DNA of 33,525 nt from a virus: positions 1 to 33,525 of IMG/VR virus record IMGVR_UViG_3300025647_000144; one strand, given 5' to 3'. Each line of letters starts with the position of its first letter. Position 1 is the first letter of the stretch. The notes beneath the pieces were generated by a model. That model was not told the origin of the DNA. It ran no database searches and was given only the letters and a program-made list of their open reading frames with translations. This document shows positions 8,439 through 15,287 of this stretch, piece by piece. The translations under genes were made by a program, and so were the position numbers.

Positions 8439-8948
8439 ATGAAGCCGCTCTGGGAAGCCACACGTGATCTGCACCACGCCTGCGAGGAACACCTCGTGGG
8501 CGCGGCCATGGCGTCCGGCAAGCCGCCCATGCCGTGGTATGCTGATTGGCTCTATGCGATCCATCGCATCCACCACAAGATCGACCCCACGCTGCCGGCG
8601 GCACTGCGCCGCACTGCGCGGTTGGAGGAGGACATCACGGCGACAGGGCTTGTCAGCACGCCAGTGCCTGCCGCTTGTGCGTACGCCGAGTCGCTGGACA
8701 CAGCAGACAAGATCGCCGGTGCGGCCTACGTGCTGACCGGCGCGCACCTGATGGGGGGCGAGATCATGCGCCGCCGGCTTGTGGGGTACCCAACCACGCA
8801 CCTCGAATGGGACGACCGCAAGGTAGCGCTCGAGGAGTTGAAGGTGTACCGTGTCCGTAGTGAGCTTGCCACTGAGGCGCGGGAGTGTTTCGCCGCGCTG
8901 CTCCGCATAATGGATGAGATACAGGAGCGTACCGATGGACGTGATTAA
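8439..8948 (+). CDS. Heme-oxygenase-like protein
   Basis: A 169-aa protein. The start region LWEATRDLHHACEEHL matches the first helix of heme oxygenases, where an EAT-x-x-x-H pattern provides the proximal heme ligand; here H12 is the candidate. The helix AAYVLTGAHLMGGEIMRRRL (96-113) matches the distal helix with its GxxxxGG bend (G101, G106, G107). Active heme oxygenases open heme to biliverdin, CO and iron. The protein is short for the family, so enzyme activity is not certain; other heme-oxygenase-fold proteins do different chemistry. I chose ATG 8439 because GAGGG lies just upstream and homology begins there; ATG 8397 (ATGA overlap with fibre B) would add 14 residues. It overlaps the holin-like gene by 14 bases. 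Confidence 0.65.
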   Translation: MKPLWEATRDLHHACEEHLVGAAMASGKPPMPWYADWLYAIHRIHHKIDPTLPAALRRTARLEEDITATGLVSTPVPAACAYAESLDTADKIAGAAYVLTGAHLMGGEIMRRRLVGYPTTHLEWDDRKVALEELKVYRVRSELATEARECFAALLRIMDEIQERTDGRD

Positions 8949-9159
8949 CACCATCATGCAGTGGATTGTTGCACCGGTTGCGGCCTTTGTGTGGCTACTG
9001 CACACCAAGACGCAGGCGAACACAACAGACATTGCCGTCATAAAGGCGCAGACGGCGGCGTCCAAAGAAGCATCTGACCGCGAGTTCAAAGAGGTCAAGG
9101 AGAGCTTCAAGACGGTTCTTGAAAAACTCGACAGCATCGAGCAGCATCTGAGGAAGTGA
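8935..9159 (+). CDS. Holin-like small membrane protein
   Basis: A 74-aa protein starting at ATG 8935 behind CAGGAGCG. Residues 4-23 (INTIMQWIVAPVAAFVWLL) form one membrane segment, followed by a charged helical domain with coiled-coil character (SDREFKEVKESFKTVLEKLDSIEQHL). One membrane helix plus cytoplasmic coiled coil is seen in single-pass holins and in related small phage membrane proteins. Being directly before the endopeptidase supports a holin or lysis-timing role. It starts inside the end of the heme-oxygenase-like gene and ends 1 base before the endopeptidase ATG. Confidence 0.6.
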   Translation: MDVINTIMQWIVAPVAAFVWLLHTKTQANTTDIAVIKAQTAASKEASDREFKEVKESFKTVLEKLDSIEQHLRK

Positions 9160-9160
9160 T

Positions 9161-9781
9161 ATGCGGAAGTACAGCGCGCGTAGTCTGAAGAATCTGGATG
9201 GCATCCACCCGGACCTGCGAGAAGTGATCGACCGCGCGCTGCAGGACAGCCCACTCGATTTCGTCGTGATCGAGGGCCTCCGCACGCTGGATCGGCAGAG
9301 GCAGCTGGTCGCCAGCGGCGCATCGAAGACGCTCAACAGCCGTCACCTTACGGGTCATGCTGTGGACCTCGTGCCGATTGGGCCCAACGGCAAGGCGGCT
9401 TTCGACTGGCCGCTGTATGACCGGCTGGGTCCGGCAGTGAAGGCCGCTGCCGAGAAGCTGGGCGTAAAGCTCGTCTGGGGCGGGGATTGGAGCTCGTTCA
9501 AGGACGGGCCGCACTTCGAGCTAGACCGCAACGAGTACCCGCCCGACGACTGGGCGAGCGAGGCCAAGCCGCCGGCTGAGCGCACGAGCCCGGTGCAGTC
9601 CTCGACCATCCAAGCCTCGGCAGTGCAGATAGTGTCCGGCGCAGGTGCCGGTGTTGCCGCTGTTGGTGCGCTTGATGGCACCGCGCAGATCGTGGCGTTG
9701 GCCTTCGCGGGCATCGTGGTCTTGGCAGCCCTCTGGATCATGCGGGAGCGCATCCGGAAGTGGGCGGGAGGCGACCGGTGA
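9161..9781 (+). CDS. M15 family endopeptidase (endolysin) with C-terminal membrane domain
   Basis: A 206-aa protein. Residues 1-125 are an M15/VanY-type L-alanyl-D-glutamate peptidase that cuts the peptide stems of peptidoglycan: the SxHxxGxAxD motif is S60-R-H62-LTG-H-A-V-D69, and the DxxH motif is D115-GP-H118, giving zinc ligands H62, D69, H118 and catalytic D115. A linker follows, then two hydrophobic segments (about 151-168 and 173-194, ending LWIMRERIRKWAGG). This tail makes the enzyme membrane-bound, perhaps a fused holin or a signal-arrest-release type anchor. AGGAAG site before ATG 9161. Its stop overlaps the spanin start (GTGA at 9778). Confidence 0.85.
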   Translation: MRKYSARSLKNLDGIHPDLREVIDRALQDSPLDFVVIEGLRTLDRQRQLVASGASKTLNSRHLTGHAVDLVPIGPNGKAAFDWPLYDRLGPAVKAAAEKLGVKLVWGGDWSSFKDGPHFELDRNEYPPDDWASEAKPPAERTSPVQSSTIQASAVQIVSGAGAGVAAVGALDGTAQIVALAFAGIVVLAALWIMRERIRKWAGGDR

Positions 9782-10011
9782 TTGCGAAGCTGCGACTTTG
9801 GCTCGCCGCTGTGGGCGTAGTGCTATCGGCGCTGGCAGCAATGTGGCTTGCCGGCAGAAAGTCCGCTCACACTGACATCAAACTTCAGGCGGCCGAGGGG
9901 GCGCTCAAAACTGCGCTGCGCGCTGAGGAGGTTGAGAATGAAGTCGAAGCCCTTAGGCCCGATGCTCTTGCTGCTCGTTCCGCTAGGTGGGTGCGCGGTA
10001 CCGGCGAGTGA
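9778..10011 (+). CDS. Rz-like inner-membrane spanin
   Basis: A 77-aa protein from GTG 9778, overlapping the endopeptidase stop by four bases. One N-terminal membrane helix (LWLAAVGVVLSALAAMWLAG, about 7-26) is followed by a charged helical domain (IKLQAAEGALKTALRAEEVENEV). This is the architecture of an i-spanin, which spans the periplasm with its partner to fuse inner and outer membranes in the last step of lysis. It is short for an Rz protein. The partner gene starts inside it in another frame at 9938. Confidence 0.7.
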   Translation: MIAKLRLWLAAVGVVLSALAAMWLAGRKSAHTDIKLQAAEGALKTALRAEEVENEVEALRPDALAARSARWVRGTGE

Positions 10012-10138
10012 GTGTGTCTGGACCGACACGCTATACTACGACAGCACAGATGTGGTAGACTGGCTATCACGGAACGACCCGTCGCTGCTGACGGATGTAA
10101 CGGCCCACAACGAAAAGCGAGAGGAGTTCTGCAGATGA
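9938..10138 (+). CDS. Rz1-like outer-membrane lipoprotein spanin
   Basis: A 66-aa protein starting at ATG 9938 inside the Rz-like gene, in a different frame, with a GAGGAGG-like site upstream. Residues 1-18 are a lipoprotein signal (MKSKPLGPMLLLLVPLGG) ending in an LGGC lipobox with C19 as the lipidated residue. The mature part has two more cysteines and a TAHNEKREEFC ending, typical of o-spanins in which the C-terminus meets the i-spanin. Overlapped out-of-frame Rz/Rz1 pairs are the normal arrangement. Its stop overlaps ATG 10135 of the next gene. Confidence 0.75.
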   Translation: MKSKPLGPMLLLLVPLGGCAVPASECVWTDTLYYDSTDVVDWLSRNDPSLLTDVTAHNEKREEFCR

Positions 10139-10236
10139 AGAAACCTACCCCCAAGTTCAAGCCGTGTCCCGGCTGCCCCAACCCGAAGAAGTGCGGCGCC
10201 ATGGGTTCGTGCATGAAGAAAGCCGCGAAGAAGTGA
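10135..10236 (+). CDS. 33-aa cysteine-rich basic protein
   Basis: ATG 10135 follows GAGGAG and overlaps the o-spanin stop (ATGA); the stop TGA 10234-10236 overlaps GTG 10233 of the next gene. The protein is lysine-rich with four cysteines arranged C-x2-C-x5-C-x5-C (PCPGCPNPKKCGAMGSCMKK), which could bind a zinc ion. Tight overlaps at both ends and a good ribosome site argue that it is translated. I do not know a characterised function. Confidence 0.6.
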   Translation: MKKPTPKFKPCPGCPNPKKCGAMGSCMKKAAKK

Positions 10237-12665
10237 CGTCCACCAAGATCATCGAGTTCAAGGGCACTATGCCACGAGTATCCCCGGAGTTGCTCCCGGG
10301 GACTGCAGCGCAGGTTGCACGCAACGCGAAGCTCTACTCCGGTGATCTTATCCCAACTCCGGAGCCGGTTGTCTTTGCCGCGGCGGGCCGCTCTGGCGTT
10401 ATCCGCACGCTCCACGCGCTGCGTGATCCGGACACTGATGCGCTGCGGTGGCTGACGTGGGCGCAGGAGGTGGACATTGCCTCCCCCGCCGCGGACGAAC
10501 TCGACGAACAGCGCTTCTACTACACTGGCGATGGTAGCCCGAAGGTCAGCACTTACGCACTGGCCACGGCTGGTGCGGGGCCCTACCCCACCATCGGCGG
10601 GTATTACGACTTGGGGTTGCCGCTGCCGGAGGATACGCCTGTGGCAACCCCGACGGCCTTCGTGCCGGCTGCCTCAGCGAGCTTTGCGCGGGACAGCGGC
10701 GGCAACGTCACGTTTGTCTGCGGCACCCCGCACGCCCTCAAAGACGGCGCGTTGGCAACGGTGTCCGGGTTCTCCTACAGGGCCGGTACCTACGAGCGCT
10801 TGGACACAACGATCACCGTCATCATCACCGGCCATGGCCTTGTGACAGGGACGCGCATCTACATCGAGTTCACCTCGGGGACTGCGACGACCAACGCCTA
10901 CACCGTCACCGTGACCGGGACGGACACATTCACCTTGCAGGACACGGCGTCTGGAGCGACCAGCGGAGCGTGCCGGTGGGACATTCGTGACCTGAATACC
11001 ACGACGACGATGACGGTCATCAACGCCACCACGCTGTCCTACTTCTCGCCGGGCGCGCAGGTGGGCACGACCGCCAGCACTGAGGGGAAACTCGAGCTCG
11101 GCGGGTTGGTTCAGTCGCGCAACTACCTCTACACGTGGTACTCCCCGTGGGACGAGGAGTCGATCGGCTCGGAGCCGTCGTCGGCGATCTTCATCAAGGA
11201 AGGCCAGATCGTCACCGTGACCGGCCTACCCACCGCCCGCCCGGCGGGGGACAACTTCATCCGTGGCATACGCATCTACCGTACTCTGTCCGCCACGGCG
11301 CAGTCCTTTGACGCGGACTACTTCCGTCTCGCCACACTGTGGTTCCCGCAGCCGATCCGGACGGTGGCCCGGGCGTCGGGGGTGACAACCCTGACTTTCG
11401 CAGAGCCGCACAAGTTCATCAAGGACGACCGGCTGAAGCTCGCGGACTGCACCGTGGCCGGGTTCGACGTGGTCGACGCTGTTGTCACCAGCACGCCCGA
11501 CCGGTTTACAGTGACTTTCGCGCAGGCTGGCTCCTTCACCAATACGACGCTGGCCACGGGTACGGTCTATTATGATAGCGCGGAGAACCCTTCCGAGGAC
11601 CCGGCTCGGTATTGGGGTAGCACGTCCTACGACTTTGTTGACGACTTTAACTATCGCGCCCTGACTTCGGTACTGGCGTCGAACGACTATGATGCCCCGC
11701 CCGCAGAGCTGCAGGGACTCGTGGCAACGCAGAGCAATATCCTCGCGGGCTTCGTGGGGAACGACATCTACTTCTCGGAGCCCGGCAAGTTCCATGCTTG
11801 GCCGACCAAGTACAAGCTGTCGCTGGAGTACAACATCGTCGGCCTAGTATCGCTCGGCGCCGACCTGTTTGTGGTGACCATGGGGTACCCGTATATCATT
11901 TCCGGGTCTGATCCCGCAGTGCTGTCCACCAGCCGGTACCCGACGAACTACCCGTGCCTGAGCAAGCGCAGCATTGTCCAGACGGACTTGGGCATCATGT
12001 ACGCCACCCATGATGGGTTGGCGGTAGCGTCCTTGTCTGGCGGGGTGCAGATCATAACCGCCGCAGTCCATAGCCCTGACACGTGGAAGGCTGCGCTCGA
12101 TCCCAGCACTGTAGTCGGGGCGTTCTACGACGGGATGTACTTCGCGTCACATAGCACTGGGTCGTTTCTGTACCGGCGCGGGCAGGACTCCATGGGTGAC
12201 ATACTGGACCAGTCCGTAACCTTCACGGCCGCATGGTTCGATTCCGTGAGCGGGTTTCTGTACTACATCTCCGGCACCGCCGGCGACATCCTGCGCTGGG
12301 ACGATCCCACGCAACCAGACACCGCCTACACGTGGCGCTCAAAGGTCTTCGTGACGCAGGCACCCTTCAATATGGGGGCGGCGCGCGTTGTCGCAGACTA
12401 CAGCGGGACGGTGACTCCCCCAGCTTGGGGTGAGTACGATGTGAACTGGAGCCTCGCTGACCTCACGTGGAGTGCCGCGGCGCCAGTGGTGTTCAACCTC
12501 TACGCCGACAAGGCGCTTGTGTTCACGACGTCTCTGCGGGACAGCGACGTCTTCCGGCTGCCGGCCGGGTACAAGACGGACACCTACGAGGTAGAGGTTG
12601 TGGGCTCCACGCGTGTGCGCGCAATCCATCTCGGCGCGACGCCCTCCTCGCTGGCGAGGTCGTAG
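10233..12665 (+). CDS. Large tail protein, nozzle (gp12)-like
   Basis: An 810-aa protein from GTG 10233 (VTSTKIIEFKGTMPRVSPEL); longer readings to 10164 would cross the small upstream gene. The opening (MPRVSPELLPGTAAQVARNAKLYSG) is the type seen in podovirus tail nozzle proteins, which begin with a statement-like segment wrapping the tail channel. The rest is beta-rich, with inserted beta-sandwich modules (about 165-285) and propeller-like strands in the second half (VSLGADLFVVTMGYPYI, IMYATHDGLAVASLSGG). It is likely the tail nozzle or a propeller-rich tail hub. Its stop TAG shares its last base with GTG 12665. Exact homology to T7 gp12 cannot be shown by eye. Confidence 0.6.
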   Translation: MTSTKIIEFKGTMPRVSPELLPGTAAQVARNAKLYSGDLIPTPEPVVFAAAGRSGVIRTLHALRDPDTDALRWLTWAQEVDIASPAADELDEQRFYYTGDGSPKVSTYALATAGAGPYPTIGGYYDLGLPLPEDTPVATPTAFVPAASASFARDSGGNVTFVCGTPHALKDGALATVSGFSYRAGTYERLDTTITVIITGHGLVTGTRIYIEFTSGTATTNAYTVTVTGTDTFTLQDTASGATSGACRWDIRDLNTTTTMTVINATTLSYFSPGAQVGTTASTEGKLELGGLVQSRNYLYTWYSPWDEESIGSEPSSAIFIKEGQIVTVTGLPTARPAGDNFIRGIRIYRTLSATAQSFDADYFRLATLWFPQPIRTVARASGVTTLTFAEPHKFIKDDRLKLADCTVAGFDVVDAVVTSTPDRFTVTFAQAGSFTNTTLATGTVYYDSAENPSEDPARYWGSTSYDFVDDFNYRALTSVLASNDYDAPPAELQGLVATQSNILAGFVGNDIYFSEPGKFHAWPTKYKLSLEYNIVGLVSLGADLFVVTMGYPYIISGSDPAVLSTSRYPTNYPCLSKRSIVQTDLGIMYATHDGLAVASLSGGVQIITAAVHSPDTWKAALDPSTVVGAFYDGMYFASHSTGSFLYRRGQDSMGDILDQSVTFTAAWFDSVSGFLYYISGTAGDILRWDDPTQPDTAYTWRSKVFVTQAPFNMGAARVVADYSGTVTPPAWGEYDVNWSLADLTWSAAAPVVFNLYADKALVFTTSLRDSDVFRLPAGYKTDTYEVEVVGSTRVRAIHLGATPSSLARS

Positions 12666-13012
12666 TGGCACGCTTTACCGGCATCCCCAATCTGCCACAG
12701 GTCGGTGTAGAGGAGTGGCAGTACCGCTTCCTAAGCGCCATGAAGCAGAACGTAGAGTTGCTGACTGGGACCCGGGGTGAGCAAGACTTCACCAGCCGCG
12801 CCCTACTGAAGTCGTCTGTCGCATTGCGGACAGCACCAGAACCTTCCATTCGAGCTGTATCTGCTGTAGGGTCTGGACTCACAGTCGGTGGTGCGCAAGT
12901 GCCGTCATTGGCGGACTATCAGACACTGGTGCGAGATGTGCAGGCACTTGTAAACGATGTGGCGCAGCTCAGGACAACCCTGAACACGCTACTCCAGCAG
13001 TTGAGGAGCTAG
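12665..13012 (+). CDS. Small virion-region protein, function unknown
   Basis: A 115-aa protein starting at GTG 12665 in the stop of the nozzle-like gene. The N-terminal VARFTGIPNLPQVGVEEWQYRFLSAMKQNV segment, in two short helices, is followed by a loop and a C-terminal coiled coil (LVRDVQALVNDVAQLRTTLNTLLQQL). Small proteins of this design follow tail genes in several podovirus-like genomes, often as minor virion parts. No enzyme motif. Confidence 0.6.
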   Translation: MARFTGIPNLPQVGVEEWQYRFLSAMKQNVELLTGTRGEQDFTSRALLKSSVALRTAPEPSIRAVSAVGSGLTVGGAQVPSLADYQTLVRDVQALVNDVAQLRTTLNTLLQQLRS

Positions 13013-13014
13013 TT

Positions 13015-14352
13015 ATGGCTGGTACTACCAAGGGTGTTTACACTGGCCTGCGCGACATGTTCGATGGTGGCGGGGCAGGTCGTACTGGCGACACGTTTGA
13101 GGGTGGGGGTGCGCTCTCACGCTTCTCGAACTCCATGGGCATTGCCCCGGCCGGTTCCCGGGGTGGCGCCTCTGCCCCATCTTCGGCTTCCCGCTCGCGA
13201 GCCCGGCCGGACGTCGTCCGGGTCGGCGAGGGCGAGAACCGTGGGTACCTCGACACGCGCACAGGGATACAGACCGCAGAGCCGTCCTACGGCGCGTTCT
13301 CGATTCAGGGGCTGACCTCTAGCGACCCGGCAAACGTGGCGCGTAACCGCTACGGCGCCGCCATGAACATGGCCACCCCACAGCCCATGCCAATCCGCAC
13401 TGGCGGCCGCGCCGCTGCGCTGCCCGCTATGATGGCGCCGTCTGTCGCTTTGGGCCAACTTGACTCGACTGGCGCTGACGTCAGTCGCATGAATGAGGAG
13501 CGCTCGCGCGTACCCACGTATGAGGCCGGCGGCTACGTCGGCGAAGGCGGTGTGCCAATGCGGCCGTCGACGACGTCACTTGACCTGCCCCCCGCGCTTG
13601 CGCGCATGCTCGCCATGCCAGCGCAGTCTTACGCCGAGGGCGGGATGGTCGGCCCCGGTGGGGTGCCGCAGCGTCCGATGGCATCTTCGCCTATGGCGAT
13701 GAACGTCGCGCAGCAGGGCGGGGCCCCTGTTGTGGGTCTGGCCCCCCAAGGCGGGCAGGGCCGCCCACTGAACTTCGCCGCGATTGACCAGCAGGCGCAG
13801 CAGTTCATGCAACAGCAGCCGCAGCAGGTCGAGCAGATCAAGGCGCAGGTCGAGCAGGCCATGGCCTCTGGTGAGATCGACGCGCAGAGCCTGAACATGT
13901 TTGTGCAGATCGCCACCACGGCGCTGCAGAGCCCTGAGATGTGGCCGCAGTTGCGTCAGGTCCTGATCCAGCAGGGCATGCTGGATGCTGAGGATGTCGG
14001 CGAGGAGTACGACCAAGGGTTCCTGATCGTCCTCTACATCATCGGGAAGACCATGGGCGGCGGGCAGATGACGACCCCGGGCCCGCAGCAAGGGGCGCCG
14101 CAGCAAGGCATGCCGATGTCTGCCGGGCAGTCCCCGCAGATGTCTATGGCCAAGGGCGGTGCCCTGCCCACCAAGAGTGCGAACCCCGACGGGTCGATCC
14201 CGATCAACGCACACGAAGGCGAATATGTGATCCCGGCCGATGTCACACGCAAGTTGGGTACAAACCACTTCGACAAGATGATCGCCAAGGCTCGCGGTGT
14301 CGACATGAACGGTGGCGACGATGACAGCTACAGCGAAGAAGGAGTGTCGTAA
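13015..14352 (+). CDS. Internal virion protein with GEYVIPADV motif
   Basis: A 445-aa protein with GAGGAG before ATG 13015. The N-terminal half is low complexity, rich in Gly, Ala, Pro and Met (AEGGMVGPGGVPQRP), with a repeated YxxGGYVGEGGVPMRP-type segment. A Gln-rich helical stretch (AQQFMQQQPQQVEQIKAQVEQ) and a helical domain follow. The C-terminus has INAHEGEYVIPADVTRKLG then THFDKMI-like residues (NHFDKMIAKARG), a motif I know from many phage ejection or internal virion proteins. It probably sits inside the head or tail and is ejected with DNA. Stop overlaps the next ATG (TAATG). Confidence 0.65.
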   Translation: MAGTTKGVYTGLRDMFDGGGAGRTGDTFEGGGALSRFSNSMGIAPAGSRGGASAPSSASRSRARPDVVRVGEGENRGYLDTRTGIQTAEPSYGAFSIQGLTSSDPANVARNRYGAAMNMATPQPMPIRTGGRAAALPAMMAPSVALGQLDSTGADVSRMNEERSRVPTYEAGGYVGEGGVPMRPSTTSLDLPPALARMLAMPAQSYAEGGMVGPGGVPQRPMASSPMAMNVAQQGGAPVVGLAPQGGQGRPLNFAAIDQQAQQFMQQQPQQVEQIKAQVEQAMASGEIDAQSLNMFVQIATTALQSPEMWPQLRQVLIQQGMLDAEDVGEEYDQGFLIVLYIIGKTMGGGQMTTPGPQQGAPQQGMPMSAGQSPQMSMAKGGALPTKSANPDGSIPINAHEGEYVIPADVTRKLGTNHFDKMIAKARGVDMNGGDDDSYSEEGVS

Positions 14353-15275
14353 TGGGGTTCTTGTCTAAGGTATGGGGCGGCATCAAGAAGATCGCCGGTG
14401 CTGCAGCCATGATCGTGGCGCCCTTCATTGCGGGGCCCATTGCAGGCATGATCGGCATGTCAGGCGCACTCGGTACAGCGCTCATCGGCGCGGGTATCGG
14501 CGGCCTTGGAGCCGGCGCAGCGGGGGTAAACCCGCTGATCGGCGCAGCTCTTGGTGGTCTTGGCGGTTTTGCTGCGGGTGGTGGGGGTGCTGCGGGCGGA
14601 GCCGCCGCTGGCAAGGGCGGCCTCTTTGGTGGGCTGTTCGGCGGTGGGGGTGCTGCGGGGACTGCTGCGGGGACTGCTGCTACCGCTGCTACTGCGGCGC
14701 CGGCCGCCGCGGGCCTGACTGCTGCAGCTGCGCCGGCGGCGGGCGGGTTCCTCTCTGGTCTCAATATCGGGAACCTCGCACCACTGGCGTTTGCCATGTA
14801 CGGCAAGGGGCCGCAGAACCTGACTGACGTTGAGCGGCAGAACCTGATCGACAACGCGCAGAACGCCGCCGTTGAGCGGGGGGTCTTTGACGAGCGCCTC
14901 GCTGGCGCGCGGTCGTTGTTGCAGCAAGGTGAGGCCAACCCGGAACGCGCCTTCGCCGAGACGCAGATGGCCACGCAGCGCGGGCTGCGCGACGTCGAGC
15001 GGACTGCCGCACTGTCCGGCCGTGCCGGGTTGCAGGAGTCGGACCGTCGGCGCGGCGCAATCGAAGGCGCCCGCATGGGTACCGCTGCAGTCTCGGGCGA
15101 GCAGGCGCGTGCTGCGCAGACCAAGGCCGCTGGGCTCTCCGCCCTGCCCACCAGTGTGCCGACATCCGCCTCTGAGCTGGACAAGACCATCTACGCGGAT
15201 ATGTACAAGCGGCGCGCGGATTACACCCGAGACTTGGCCGGCGGTTTCGGTCAGATGTACGGCAACATCGCCTGA
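14352..15275 (+). CDS. Internal virion protein with hydrophobic Gly/Ala-rich N-terminus
   Basis: A 307-aa protein behind an AAGGAG site, with ATG 14352 overlapping the previous stop. The first 80 residues are hydrophobic and glycine-rich (AGAAAMIVAPFIAGPIAGMIG, ALGTALIGAGIGGLGAGAAG), able to insert in a membrane, then an Ala/Gly linker. Residues 155-300 are helical and charged (VERQNLIDNAQNAAVERGVFDERL). Membrane-active N-terminus with helical body suits a protein that builds the ejection channel across the cell envelope, like T7 gp14; this is an analogy of architecture, not sequence homology. Confidence 0.6.
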   Translation: MGFLSKVWGGIKKIAGAAAMIVAPFIAGPIAGMIGMSGALGTALIGAGIGGLGAGAAGVNPLIGAALGGLGGFAAGGGGAAGGAAAGKGGLFGGLFGGGGAAGTAAGTAATAATAAPAAAGLTAAAAPAAGGFLSGLNIGNLAPLAFAMYGKGPQNLTDVERQNLIDNAQNAAVERGVFDERLAGARSLLQQGEANPERAFAETQMATQRGLRDVERTAALSGRAGLQESDRRRGAIEGARMGTAAVSGEQARAAQTKAAGLSALPTSVPTSASELDKTIYADMYKRRADYTRDLAGGFGQMYGNIA

Positions 15276-15287
15276 TAGGAGACTTCC

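Noticed and set aside
10164-10236. Longer start for the nozzle-like gene
   Set aside because: This region already codes for the 33-aa cysteine protein; GTG 10233 in its stop gives the normal overlap and homologous-looking start.
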